A DNA stretch of 64,000 nucleotides from Patiria pectinifera (lineage: Eukaryota > Echinodermata > Asteroidea > Valvatida > Asterinidae): the NCBI GenBank assembly GCA_029964075.1, contig CM057141.1, positions 2,542,001 through 2,606,000 of the forward strand, read 5' to 3'. Position 1 is the first letter of the stretch, and every line of letters starts with the position of its first letter. This document shows positions 1 through 11,229 of the stretch, in pieces. The position numbers and the translations under genes are program-made. Below the pieces are notes generated by a model that ran no database searches, had not been told where the DNA came from, and was given only the letters and a program-made list of their open reading frames with translations.

Positions 1-1404
1 TGAACAAGTTACAGTGTATACATAAAGTGTATACAAATTTCTAAATCACATTGGACAATTTAAGGTACTTACATTATTCAACTTTTGCTTTTGCTGTAAT
101 TTTCAGAAATGGATGGATTTGGGGGTTAGGATTTTATAGCAAATATTGTCACACTTAACTGAAGTTTTGTGTCCGTAAATGCAGGATTTTACACAGCTTT
201 AACACAGCACTGAAATTCATTAAGGCATGGAACTTGGTCACAGTGTCAAAAACTGTTGTTGTGTTCAATTGACAATTGTGTAGTGATGCATGAATGAAAT
301 AAAATGGAACTCCAGTCACTGGAGGCCAAGGCTTAGGAGTATCTGCACTTGCCATTTTTGTTTTCAAAATTGACCTCATGGTTTTGTAGTTATTTTAAAA
401 ACAGTCAGACAAACACTTTTTTGGGGACACACTGTACAGGCCTATAGTCCAGACTATCAGTTGGGGTGTATACAATTAAATATTATTGTTTGCATAGCAT
501 ACTGATTAGGCCAAAAAAAAAAAGTCTCCGGTTTCTGGTATGGAGCTTGCCCCAAAAGTGGTGCGGCGACGCGGCTTTTTTTTTTTTTTTACCTGTTTTT
601 TTTTTTTTTTGGCTTCAAATGTCGGCTGATGACTGCAAATGGTGCCCAACTAAACTTAGTGCAAATATATGGGAGTCCAGAGAGGCCACATAAAGCTTAT
701 TCTCAATCATAACCCCTTCTAAAAACACGTTAAAATTGTGCAGCAGCAGAATTCCAGTCAAACCAGTGAGTTTGGCGGTTTTGAAACATCATCTTGTATT
801 GAAAAAAAAACTTTTTCATTTTGCCGACGCGCATGGCTACGGCGACGCGCGCGCATACCAGAAACCGGAGACTTTTTTTTTTTGGCCTTACTTCTAATTT
901 TTAGTATCATTTTTGGGAAGTTGTTCAGAATCTTCCAACTAAACTCTGAAACAACTGGCCCACTACATGTAAATATGGATAAACTTCTCTGTAACCACCT
1001 ATCCCGGATATTACATGAGACGACTCCAATCTAACCAATGTAATTTTCCAGCGATGTCACGCTGTTGCCCATTTAAACATACATGGTCCGGGGCCACACA
1101 ATAATAAGTGTGGAAGAATTGTTCCCTAACATTGCATTTTACATAAAGCTAGTTATAATTCCTGCAAATAGGCATCGACAGCAACTATAAACGCCATTCA
1201 GTTGTATTGCTGCTGATCTTTCAATCATGTGTATTTATTGGGCGCACTATCACTTAAGTAAATATTAACCAACACTTCACTACCGTGTACTTTAAGATTA
1301 GCGAAATGAATACTATCTTCTAAATACTGCAGTACCAGTACGTCGGATCAAAACTTTAAAACCCCTTCTGCTGTCTGAACCGTTTCAGACAGTCTATTAA
1401 AAAT

Positions 1405-1600
1405 TAAAACCAATCCTTTTCGCCTGCCATGCCTTTATTTATTTTTGTAGTAAGCACTGTGACTGGTCAAATACTTCGTCAAAATAGGTACATGGTACAT
1501 GAAGGTACTGGTGCATGGTACGTAAAGGTACGATACATGCACTGCTGTTCTATAAACAGTCACAGCCAGTCAATCCTAATTTATCTAGGCAAGGAGTTCT
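1405..1600. repeat. Interspersed repeat, copy 1
   Basis: The stretch with 'AAGCACTGTGACTGGTC' and 'ACAGTCACAGCCAGTCAATC' recurs, diverged, at about 46358-46560 inside a DNAJA2 intron. The shared block shows a dispersed repeat. No open frame or terminal repeat tells me its class. Confidence 0.5.
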
Positions 1601-1720
1601 TTGATTTGACTGCTGGGGTGGCCTTATTTAACTTGCAAGCCAGGAGGCGGAGGGGGTCGTATCTGTCTGAAATTATTGTCCTGTGTCATGGATTTTAAAT
1701 TAAAGGCCAACAAAAAAATT

Positions 1721-2118
1721 AATTCTGCTTCCGGTTTCCCTACAGGTACACTACATGTATTCTGATTTCTGATAGCCCCTACCCTAATTTCAGGCATGCA
1801 ACTGGGAATTTCGAAAAAAAATTAGGAAATTCAAAATCGCACAAGATTTTGTACTGTTTTTTTTTATTTTTAATGGCATTTACGTAAAGTAAAAACCAAA
1901 GAAATCAGCAGATCCCAGGAAAAGTTGCATGCCTGTTATTTGTTTATGGGAAAAATGAGAAAAAAACACCCAAAAACCATCAATTACTACATTTTATCCT
2001 TGACAACACGCAGACGCCTCCATATGATTGATCGTGCACTAAAAAAATTGCCACCCCCCCCCAAAAATCCCTACCTACCGGCACCTACCTTATTTTTGAA
2101 TGCCATGTAATCTGAAGT
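1721..2118. mobile_element. MITE-like element, diverged copy
   Basis: It begins with a form of TTCTGCTTCCGG and ends near TAATCTGAAGT. Its interior (CATCAATTACTAC, then CGCAGACGCCTCCA) matches, in inverted orientation, the better preserved copy at 54064-54258, whose ends are clear 15-bp inverted repeats. This copy is longer and has C-runs and A-runs inserted. It is non-autonomous and has no transposase. Confidence 0.5.
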
Positions 2119-3649
2119 ATTGGGGGGGGGGGGCTAACGTCTCAGGCTGCCCTACACAACAGCAGTAAGGCTCACTAGCTCAGTCTTTATAACACCATCT
2201 CGCTACAGTATTCAATGACTGAAATCAATCCGCCTCTCTCACAGGAAACAAGATCTCCTTTCAGTGAATGGGTTTTATAGGGTTCTCAATGGGTTGCGCC
2301 GCACGAGTCATTCTCCAACAAAAGGACCTCAACAAAATACCCACACAATTCCAAACACGGGCGGGTTAAGTGTTGAGATCTGAGTGGGATCGTATCAAAC
2401 AAGTTGGAGACTAAAAAGGGTAGGATCTAAAAATAGAAAATTTGGGTAAACACAGTTATTTCTAGAAGTTGAGAAAGCAAAGTTAATAATATCGTGTTCA
2501 AAAGCAACAGATTTTTGACAGCATAAAAATGACCTTTGAAATTTGACCATTTAAGAAAGTCAGGTTTTAGGTTCTGTACATCTGCACAAGATTTGAAGAT
2601 GGTACGTCCATGATGGTCCTTTTATAACATTTATGTATTCGACTTTGAGACTTGCACAAATGCATTACAGCACTCAACTCACTAATTTCAAGCAATACCA
2701 GGCAACGGCGGTGGAACCGGGGGTGCCACGAGTGCAATTAGCCTGCCGGTATCACGGTAAAATCGCGTCAACGCAGCTTGTGGTATATTGTCCAATTACA
2801 TGATATAGGCTTACAAATGGACACGGAATGCGCAAAATCTGAGACAAGCAAAACTTAACGTACAAAATTCCATAGAGTTGTCTGATGGGTGTGGCTAACT
2901 TGCAAACGGCGATAGGTAAATTGTGGTGCCTATTTTTTTTTCGGGGGGAGGGGGAGGAGGCAATTTATCAGGTCCCAAAACCCTAGGCCCTATATCTGGG
3001 TAAACATAAAACATAAGTTCTCTAGTCTACTGTCTCTGGAAATAACAGGATTGAATAATCGCTTTTGACTGTTGGGAAGGCTCACGGGTGTAGACTTTTT
3101 GAAATTGCTCTATTTTGCTATGGAGCGCAAGCATCATTTTTCAAAATGGTGATGGGCCACAGGACTACTTTTCGGGGTAATAAAGTCATCGGATTATTGA
3201 ACAAAAAATGAAGAGAAAATGACAGATGATGAGATAAGCATTAATAAGATGGGCGTCTCAAACACCTTGGAGAGTTGTGAGCATTTTTAATAATTTTCGG
3301 AAGTACGCGTAATTATTGCTGAGGTCTATGGGAGTCAATTCGCAGGCCTGCACTCATACTGTACACACTGCAGATGCCTTTGCATAGGCGACAGAACCGG
3401 TGAAGGAGGGGGGGGGGCAGCCAGGGTGTTACACTTACCGATAAGAATAACATCGAATAGGTCCCCTCCACCAAAAAAAAACAACTGTTCCGTTGCTGCG
3501 GATAAAGGGGGACGAACCTGTATTCACAGGAACGGAGGAGTGCCCATCTCTCTTTCGTTAGCGATTGGGCCAGACTCATATGCTGCTGTGGGGGGATTGC
3601 CACACCTCCTCCACAGCGAGTCTGTTGCTGCGGATACCAGGGCCTAATT

Positions 3650-3902
3650 TCATGGAACGCTCAGTGCAGCACATTTATATTCGCCAAGCAAAACTCATCA
3701 AAGAACCATTCACATGCAATGCATCATGTATTACTTTTTGGCCAGTAACAGAGGGAGGAAAACCGGAGAGCCTGATGAAAAACCCTCGTGGCACAGGAGA
3801 GAACCAACGCACAACTCTACTCACATATGGTCCGAGCCGGGAATCGAACCTGGGCCACAGTGGTGAGCGGCAAGCGCCTTACGCACTAGCCACTCATCCC
3901 AT
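3650..3902 (-). repeat. tRNA-derived SINE
   Basis: Read on the minus strand, the head near 3900 has an A-box-like TGGCTAGTGCG and, about 40 bp on, a B box GGTTCGATTCCC (plus-strand 3839-3850). About 190 bp of non-tRNA body follows. The body includes a segment like GAGGAAAACCGGAG that resembles central domains of invertebrate SINEs. It does not fold as an intact tRNA. Confidence 0.55.
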
Positions 3903-3992
3903 TTCTGTAAGTACTCGACAAGTTTGGGAGATGAAAGCTAACACAAGTGCATTGCTGTCCCAGGAAAATTTTAAACAACACGAGGAACTTAC

Positions 3993-4233
3993 CTAATTTG
4001 GCCAGACTGGCGATCATAATCCAAACGCAGATTCCAAACGGCACCTGAACCTCGTCCCACTCCAGGCTGACCACCTCGTAGCGTTCGACCTCCTCGCCTC
4101 CATGGCAACTACTGGGACTGGTTTCATTCTCGTGAGACGTGTCCTCCGCCGAAGCAAACGTGACCAAGTAGAGTATCAGAGCCACACTGACATGAACTAC
4201 GCTCCAGCGGTGTTGACCGCAAATCTTCGCCAT
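3993..4233 (-). CDS. First coding exon of a Na+/H+ exchanger-like protein (SLC9 family), partial
   Basis: This is an 80-codon exon starting with ATG at 4233 and ending at a good donor (..AAATTAG|GTAAGT) at 3993. It encodes a hydrophobic N-terminal signal or membrane segment (residues about 10-29, VVHVSVALILYLVTFASA), an acidic spacer, then EVVSLEWDEVQVPFGICVWIMIASLAKLG. That last stretch resembles the start of the exchanger domain in plasma-membrane SLC9 proteins, where an F/L-x-W-x-x-V-Q-x-P motif leads into the first core helix and an ASLAK ending. SLC9 proteins swap extracellular Na+ for cytosolic H+. No further exons are visible; they would lie left of the window. The family call rests on one exon, so the subtype is open. 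Confidence 0.5.
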
Positions 4234-5103
4234 TCTCAGACTATAGGTGCTTAACTATTGATGGCATGGCATACTGCCGGTGTATTTTCTCAAGACTTGG
4301 TAAAGTTCTGCTTCAACACTGGACATCTGCTGACGAAAATTTCAAAGGAATACGATAGTTGCCAAGTTTATAGCCATCAGCCTGAGGACTTTGACCTTCA
4401 AATTCAATAGCCTGTGTAACTTGTTTGATTTTTTTGCAATGTCAATCGATACCTTCTGTGGATAATGCTTGACACAACTGTTTTCACACAGGGACTGGCA
4501 TATTAATTGAGTTGGACACAATAAATTTGTAAGAATGTACAATGTACTATAACAACTACCGGTAGGCCTCCTTATATGGGGGTAAACCCACAACTCCGGA
4601 AATTCTGAAATTGAGAACTCATGTGTTTCATGAATTAAACATGTGAACAAACAATATTTAAACAAATGGCAAAATGAGACAGTAATTTATTGCAGAGAAA
4701 GTCAAACCAACTTCACTCTTATCCTATTAATTTTGTTTTCAGGTTTCGGTCTATGAGTTGGGGCTACTCGTTTAAATGACTGTGTCATTCCCCCCTCCCC
4801 CCCCCCAAAAAAAAAAGGGGGGCAACAGGGGCCATGCCCTTTTTTTTTTTTATAAAGTGACATCGCAAAAAATGCAGCCACTGCATTCACCACCCACAAA
4901 ACTCAACCAGAGCAATACGTAGTGGCCCCTCCCCCTTGCTTTTCATATTAAATTTGGGGCGAAAATGTTTTGGACCCACTTTTTAGGGGAGCATCAAAAA
5001 TATCACTCAAAAATTGTGTTCAGCTGGATCCGGCCTTGACATGCAATACATGTGGATTGTGGTTATACTATTACTAGGGCCTAGGCTATGTGTTTGTCAT
5101 TCA
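4234..5103. other. Upstream flank of the exchanger exon, no gene seen
   Basis: This is probably the 5' UTR and promoter side of the minus-strand exchanger gene plus spacer. It contains C/A homopolymer tracts near 4793-4820 and no recognisable exon. Confidence 0.4.
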
Positions 5104-5777
5104 ACTTGTCAATTGTAACCCGCGCCCTGGCATGCCTGGGGGACCCTGGCTATAGCGGGGGACTAGCGGGGACCTACCCGGGACCTACCCGAGGGTTTCC
5201 AAGAAAAAGGTGCCGCGCTATCCTGGACATTACCCCGGGACTGACCCGAGACTTCCAAAGGGGTTGCCCCGCGAGCCGGGGCGATACCCAGGGGATTTCC
5301 AAAAAACATGCCCCGCTGGCCGGGGCATTGCCCGGGGCTAATACCGGGACTTCCAAGCAGTAACTCCGGAACTTACCTTCGGAAAATCACTAGCCTATAT
5401 GTACATGAACGACATGCATCAGAATGCGTTGGGATTGAGAAATCAGAAAATCATGAATTGTCTAAGGCATGACTGAGTGGCCTTAATTTAGGGCATTATG
5501 CCAGGCATCAGTTTGCCGGGGCATATGCAGTGACTTCCACATTAGGCCCGGCGTACTACGGCCTGGACTGTGCGGGGACTTTCCAACTTATGCCCAGCGG
5601 TCGGGGGCGGGGACTTACCCATGGGTTCCAAGAAAACAGTGTCCCCGCCCTGTGGCACTTAATTGACTAGAAACTTACCGGGGACTACCCGGGGGTTTGC
5701 AAATTTCAATTTGGAAGTCCCCGGCTATGTCCCCGCTAGTCCAGGGTCCCCCGGGGTGCGGGTTACAATTGACAAGT
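5104..5777. mobile_element. Foldback/TIR element with GC-rich interior
   Basis: The left end ACTTGTCAATTGTAACCCGC (5104-5123) is matched inverted by the right end finishing GACAAGT at 5777. The inverted similarity continues inward through GGGGACCCTGG..CCCCGCTAG-type blocks, about 60-70 bp per arm. The interior is built from degenerate units of GGGACTTACC-CGGGG-TTCCAAG style. It has no transposase, so it is a non-autonomous foldback element. No clear target-site duplication is visible. Confidence 0.6.
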
Positions 5778-7716
5778 GCATTAAGGCCAAGTAAAAAAAT
5801 ATACTACTTTCTTGTCCCCACCCGCTTTCTTTTTCCTGCACATCTCCTTTTTTTTTAATTCATAAATTCATACACACATAAATACATGATGCTCAATACA
5901 TTGTTTTTTGTATGTTTGTTGGTTTCCAACAAAATTGTGGCTATAGATGTAGAAAGACTAAATTTTGTATCAACAAAAGAATCGACGAAAATGGAAAATC
6001 TATACATCTTGGGGGAGAAAAAAGAGCCGGTCTCCTTCATTATTGTTTCAAAAAGCCCAGTATGCAGATGAGACACTATTTGTTTCTTTAACTCGGCCTG
6101 ATATTAATCATAGGCACTATTTTAAGGGAAAGTTTAGAAACATATCTAGGCCTATATCAATTCCTTAGCCCCACTACACTAGCATGACTGGCTCGGAATG
6201 CTGCGCTGTATATGGGGCTAAATCAATTCCTGTGCTGCAACTTAAAATGCACAAGTTTCTAAAGGCCTAAGACTAACACTAGTCGGGAGTACCAACAGCA
6301 ATTCAACATCTGCCACATTTGTCATTATTCATAACAAAAAAATTAATATTGTAAGAAAAAAAATACAAATTTATTTGACTTTGACTTGATGCATCCAAAT
6401 AAAAATATAGAGAAGAGATTGAGAAAAGCACTAGCTTGGATCTTTCACATTTCAAAATAAAATGTAAGCTAAAGCCGGGGGGAAAATGCTTACTCACTGC
6501 ATATATTTGTTTTCCTTCCGCAACTGGCCTCAGGCAGCGACGAGTTGCGTTGGCTTCCTATAAAAACTGCACGAAATGCTACTTCCCGAGTTGTGCACGC
6601 CACTCATCAGAAATGTTCTTCTTACTGAAACTCACCAAAAATTCCTAGTTCTCGCACAGGCACATCAGCAGCTCCGAGGTCACATGAATTCATGATCTAC
6701 GCAGAAAGACATGTTCAGCGATGCAATGTGTCGCCATTTATTCATGACAGAAATAAATAACTAACCGGCATTTCCGCATTGCAATTGACTCGGCTGTCAG
6801 ATCACTCGTCGCGGTATGTTGTTGTTTGTACACGCAGCACACGTCGTACGTGCCGTTTACGCACGATGTAGCGGATCCCTCATCATCACGCACGGCGCCA
6901 TGCACGGGGGTTAATTGGCGGGGGAAGCCTCGTTGAAACTTGAAGGGGGCGGGGTAAAAAAAAAGTTCTGCGGGTTGTCTTCCTTAAAGCTTTTACTAGC
7001 TCGAGCTTTGTAATGTATTCCTACCTCCATGGTTTATTAGTAAGGAAAAGTCAATTTCATGATTGCATGTACATGATCATATCAGTGGCGTATCCAGTCG
7101 GGGGGAGGGGCCTTCCCCCAATCCCCTGGCGGCATTCTTTAAGACAGAGTTCATAGAGTAAACTTCTTAATAAATTTTGCCCCCCCTCCCCACCCCGGCG
7201 TTAAAAGCTGGATACGCTGCTGCAGCAAACTCATGTACTAGGTGACTATTCTCTTAGGGATGTAGACTTGAAAATTCCAGTCAAGAATTTGTCTTTAAAC
7301 GTGCAGCCTGAGAATTTATAAAATGGAGTCCGGCTTTAACACAAAAAAATTTTTTTTATTCTTTTAATGTCATCTGCGGATAAACGTATTTTTTAAAAAC
7401 AAATTTAACTTTATTTTTTAGTTTATCACTAAAAGAAACAAATGATCATTTGCTTTTTGTGATTTTTTGTTCTCCGTTTGAATCAACAAAATTGCTCCAA
7501 CTAACCAGTGGAAGTTTTAGCTCAGTGGCAATTTTACATTTTGAGGGACAGAAAACCCATAAAAAGTTTGCAAACTTTTTGGGGTCTCGTTACCGTGCCG
7601 GATTCCGTTGCTAACGGAAAGTGTGCCCGCGGGCACACTATTTAAACTGTCTTCAGTTTCAGTTCCAAACGTCATCTGAGAGTGGAACGAGTTTGAACTG
7701 GCGGAGGAGGGGCCGT

Positions 7717-7800
7717 GTCATGAAGTCCGACGCCTCATAGATCCGACGCGTCATGTCCGAAATTTCGGACTTATGAGGCGTCGGACTTATGAGCGGACCG
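7717..7800. repeat. Palindromic repeat of the GTCCGACGCCTCATA family
   Basis: Repeated units of the form AAGTCCGACGCCTCATA occur in both orientations around a centre at ATTTCGGACTTATGAGGCG. The same unit, in many more copies and both orientations, makes up 39850-40095, so this is a dispersed foldback repeat. Confidence 0.6.
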
Positions 7801-8682
7801 TCCCGCGGAGGCAGTTGCGTTTCTCTGGGTATGGTTCCCCATTCCCCGTCCCCACCCACCCCAACAAACCGCGGTTTGTTTATGGTGTAAATCGAGGATT
7901 TTCAATTGTTCCTCTTCCCTTTTCCTTTGTTTATACTCCAACTTGTTTTGCAATGAACAGCTCTCATTGGTACGGTCCTCGATTTGGTTCCTGTCCTCAA
8001 TTCATCGATGATGTTGCACGTGAGTGTGTCCTCGATTTAAGCACGCACTCGCACATGCTCTTCCACTCTTTCCTATCTCCCACCCCGCACTCAAATTTTT
8101 GAAAAGAAAAAAGAAGTTTTGTTTTGCAAAACTTATACAACTACTGCCACATTTTTTTGGGAGGGGGGGGGGGGGTTAAAATAATAAGAAACAAGTACGC
8201 CCGGCAGCCTTGGTCAACTAACGGTTACATAAACACGTTGCACCTATGATGCATTTGGTAACCGAGGATCATTTTGCTTTTTGTGCATTTTGGTTCGTTT
8301 GAAGCAACAAAATTGCTCAAAATCTTAAGTAGGGTGCATAAACACTAACTTGTTGATGCTATGGATTTTGAGAAAACAGAGCAAACGTTTGCAAAATATG
8401 GAGGGTCTGCATCTGATTATTGAGTGTGGCTATAAACGCATGTTACTAAAAGGTGTGCTCGCGATCGGTGGCGCTCTATTTCCCATCTTCAAAAGTAGGT
8501 TTTATTTCTCCATGATTATTTCAGGCGGAATAACTTTTCACAAGACTTTTAATGTCAGCCTAATCTTCACTTAAATTTGATAGTTTATGCCATTTAATAG
8601 GTGGTTACTTTTCCGGGTAATTGCAAATGATCCTCCGAGGCTTTTTCTATAGTCGATCTCTTTGTGAACAAACTCAGAACAC

Positions 8683-9140
8683 CCACTCTTGCTGTACTGA
8701 TTAGAATGAAACTGATTTGATTAGAATGCATTAAACTTGCTTGTCTAAAAAAAAGTTGTCTCATGCTTGTCGACGCAAAAGCAAAAACAAAAGAAGCACT
8801 TGATGTCCAAATATAATAATTCTAGGGGGAAAAAATAGAGGGCGCTATGTACAATTAATGGTCATACACAATAATTATTGCGCGGCATACAACCACCTGA
8901 GAAAGTGAATGATTGAAATACAGCCACTCTTGCTGTACTGATTAGAGTGAAACTGATTTTATTAGAATGTATTAAACTTGCTTGTCTAAAAAAAGGTGTC
9001 TCATGCTTGTCGACGCACTAAAGCAACTTTAACAAGCAAAGCAAAAGAAGCGCTTGAAGTCCAAATAATAATTCTAGGAAAAGAAAAAATAGAGGGCGCT
9101 ATGTACAATTTAATGGTCATACACGATATTGATTGCGCGG
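8683..9140. repeat. Direct tandem duplication, period about 241 bp
   Basis: The block starting CCACTCTTGCTGTACTGATT at 8683 recurs at 8924. Both copies continue through CTTGTCTAAAAAAA, CATGCTTGTCGACGCA, AATAGAGGGCGCTATG and GGTCATACAC. Copies differ by substitutions and small indels. No coding potential is apparent. Confidence 0.7.
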
Positions 9141-9481
9141 GTTTTATAACGTACCGCCGAACATGTACACCAAAGAAACAGACCAGAGGTTCCCCAGACA
9201 ATCACAAAAAAAGGTACTTAAACCGTAAAAGGTGTTAAAAGGGTATATCAAATGAAAACATCTCTGGAAATCTCTCTTCAAAATTCCAAGACTAGTTTGA
9301 TGGTTAGCTTTTGGTATACAGGATGACACTAGAAATACTCTGGAAACCCAAAACCAAGTCTCGGTACAAAGTGACTAAATTTCATGCCAATGCGAAATTG
9401 TGACGTTAAATAATGTAAACTTCAAACCAAGTAACTCTCATTGTTGTTATTCATTTCTCTACAAGCCCTCGATTCATATTT

Positions 9482-9486
9482 GCCCC
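9482..9486 (+). repeat. Target-site duplication, left copy (GCCCC)
   Basis: GCCCC directly abuts the left TIR, and an identical GCCCC directly abuts the right TIR at 24464-24468. If the right boundary is moved one base in, a 6-bp duplication TGCCCC results, which matches the usual Polinton length. Confidence 0.65.
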
Positions 9487-9862
9487 AGTAGTAGGGGAGG
9501 TGGGGGTATGGGACCAAAATGGAAAATCTGCGGCCAGTCTGGACACGCCGCTCTCGATTCTAAAAATAGTTGGGGAAAAAATATAGGGGAATCTCCCGCG
9601 GCAAAATGTTTTAGAAATCTGACGTCAGGTTTGGGAGCAAAAAAGAAAAATGTGTGTCAAGTCAGGGCCTGTCGCTCTGGAGTTAAAAAAATAAATCTGT
9701 CGTCGCTAAAATGAGGTGATGTCACCACCACGTGACTTTGAAAAATGTGTGAGTCACCACCACGTGACCTTGAAACGTGTTGAGGCATGATAGGAATGTG
9801 GCGTAAACAACGTGACCTTGAAAAATGTGTGAGTCACCACCACGTGACCTTGAAACTCGGGG
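9487..9862 (+). repeat. Left terminal inverted repeat of the Polinton
   Basis: It matches 24087-24463 in reverse complement from AGTAGTAGGGGAGG to TTGAAACTCGGGG. Inside are a palindromic CRE-type TGACGTCA (9620-9627) and an array of a ~27-bp unit carrying TGAGTCA (9750, 9830), CACGTG (9729, 9761, 9841) and TGACCTTGA (9765, 9813, 9845). Differences from the right copy are scattered substitutions and homopolymer length changes. Confidence 0.92.
9620..9853 (+). promoter_or_regulatory. Array of transcription-factor-like sites in the left TIR
   Basis: The sequence shows TGACGTCA, then repeats of GTGAGTCACCACCACGTGAC followed by CTTGAAA. These spell perfect consensus sites for CREB/ATF (TGACGTCA), AP-1 (TGAGTCA), bHLH E-box (CACGTG) and ERR/SF-1-type receptors (TGACCTTGA, the complement of TCAAGGTCA). 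The equivalent array is in the right TIR at about 24091-24330. A role as host-driven enhancer or promoter is inference. Confidence 0.5.
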
Positions 9863-9978
9863 CCCATTATCTCTCGTCTTGAAGATCCCTTACCAGCCGG
9901 TGAGTCTGATTGCTTATAAATCCAAAGTCTGCCTTCCAAAAAAAATGAGAAAAAAAATATTATATTTCCTACATTAAA
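9863..9978 (+). promoter_or_regulatory. Leader and probable TATA box of the polymerase gene
   Basis: This short spacer lies between the TIR and the polymerase start. It contains CTTATAAAT (about 9912-9920) some 60 bp before the ATG, then an A-rich tract and TTATATTTCCTACATTAAA just before the ATG at 9979. It differs from the TATATTAAA start-proximal motif of other genes in the element. Confidence 0.4.
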
Positions 9979-11229
9979 ATGGAGAGTAATATGTTTAGAC
10001 CGACCGTCAAAGGATATTCTAAATGGAACAAAGCCACGCTGCGTGATTACGTGCAGCGATATAATATACCGCACAATGAAAATGTTTCTCTTACTCGTAA
10101 AGTCTACATCGAGGGGATAAAACATTATGAAAGTCAATTTAAAAACTTGAGGAAAAAGACACTACATGAGCTCAAACAGATTGTAGACGAACAAAATTTA
10201 AAATACGTACCGACGGGGTATAAAGGACGGTTTTTGAAAAAAGATTTAATCTCGGCGATTAAAATATACAGACAACCCGAAGACTTTACAGAGTCAGCTT
10301 TTAGAGAAACGAGAAGGTTTAGAAATTACTACAGAAACTGGGAATTAAACCCCAGACTTTATAACCACGATTTAATCAAGTTTTTTGATTCGCACAAGGA
10401 ACAAATAGTCAATAAAATCAAGTCAGAATTGAGAGAGCTGAGAGGTTTAAAACTGGAACTCACAATCAAAATAAAATACAAAAAAACCAAATCGGATGGT
10501 ACGATCGAAACGATCGAAGCTATTCATTATAGCAAGCCGAAAGCCGTTTTAAATCAAAGTCAAATAAAACAGGTTTTAAAAGAAGAGATCGAAGAGCTAT
10601 TTAAAAAGGATGAAAGGTATACGAATCAAGGATCGGGTTGGGTTTTAAAAAAGATAATGGCGTTATACATCAACATCAACAGATATAATCCAGCGAGAGG
10701 TAGTTCTTACATAAACCTACCCGAACATCTTAAAATTAAACAGGCGATGATAAACATCAAAAACAAAGACGACGAGTGTTTGAGATGGTGTTTGAGAGCT
10801 GCTCTTGGGTTGTATACAGATAAAGTAAAAAATCAAATAAGAAATAATCCTAAATATAAAATTCATAAAGAAGAACCTGTTGTATACACCAAAGACGACG
10901 GACTCAGTTTTAAAGGCGTTGACTTTCCGACACCGGTCGATCAGATACCCAAGATAGAAAGACAAAATAATTTATCGATAAACGTATACGGTTATGAGGG
11001 TGAGATATATCCATTATACGTGTCTAAAAACTACGGGGCAAAAGAGATCGATCTGCTTTTGATTTCTAAAGGTGACAAGCATCACTATTGTTGGATAAAA
11101 TATTTTACGAGGTTGATGTACGACGTTACCAAACATAAATGTAAGAAATATTTTTGTCGAAGATGTCTATGTCATTTTACCAATCAAAATAAATTAGACA
11201 GACATATCGCCGATTGTAAGGGTATATAG
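9979..11229 (+). CDS. Polinton PolB, N-terminal part (OTU-like protease-type domain and zinc finger)
   Basis: This 416-residue open segment is the start of the polymerase gene. Residues about 15-98 hold two SAP-like helical repeats (KATLRDYVQRYNIP and KKTLHELKQIV..KKDLISAI). Residues 264-380 look like the OTU-like cysteine-protease-type domain known upstream of some Polinton polymerases: a candidate nucleophile C267 in DDECLRW and H368/H369 in HHYCWIK. Residues 388-413 are Cys/His-rich (C388, C393, C396, C398, H409, C413), a zinc finger. The frame ends in a stop at 11227-11229, but coding continues one frame over from about 11223. So the segment is cut from the exonuclease part by an apparent one-base loss in a G run. 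Catalytic activity of the OTU-like part is not shown. Confidence 0.85.
   Translation: MESNMFRPTVKGYSKWNKATLRDYVQRYNIPHNENVSLTRKVYIEGIKHYESQFKNLRKKTLHELKQIVDEQNLKYVPTGYKGRFLKKDLISAIKIYRQPEDFTESAFRETRRFRNYYRNWELNPRLYNHDLIKFFDSHKEQIVNKIKSELRELRGLKLELTIKIKYKKTKSDGTIETIEAIHYSKPKAVLNQSQIKQVLKEEIEELFKKDERYTNQGSGWVLKKIMALYININRYNPARGSSYINLPEHLKIKQAMINIKNKDDECLRWCLRAALGLYTDKVKNQIRNNPKYKIHKEEPVVYTKDDGLSFKGVDFPTPVDQIPKIERQNNLSINVYGYEGEIYPLYVSKNYGAKEIDLLLISKGDKHHYCWIKYFTRLMYDVTKHKCKKYFCRRCLCHFTNQNKLDRHIADCKGI

Larger units (their letters stand above)
1..3992. other. Non-coding stretch, probable intron of the exchanger gene
   Basis: I see no convincing coding exon here. It holds poly-T and poly-A runs, GC-poor spacer, one MITE-like repeat (1721-2118) and one tRNA-derived SINE (about 3650-3902). 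If the minus-strand exon at 3993-4233 is the first coding exon of a Na+/H+ exchanger, this stretch is its first intron, since the donor site faces it. The open frames here are short and low-complexity. Confidence 0.5.
5778..9486. other. Non-coding stretch left of the Polinton
   Basis: It contains AT-rich spacer, a CpG-rich patch around 6780-6920, a palindromic repeat at about 7717-7800 and a direct duplication at 8683-9140. I found no supported gene. The longest open frames (for example 7773-8102) run through the palindromic repeat and have no conserved motifs. Confidence 0.45.

Noticed and set aside
1429..1698. An 89-residue frame near the left edge
   Set aside because: It lies in an interspersed repeat also found at 46.4 kb and lacks any motif.
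5088..5363. Frames on both strands in the GC-rich block
   Set aside because: They lie in the foldback element's repeat units and have no domain.
9400..9714. Frames across the TIR (and its partner at 24230-24478)
   Set aside because: The same text appears in both TIRs because they are inverted repeats; the frames carry no domain and extend across the element edge.
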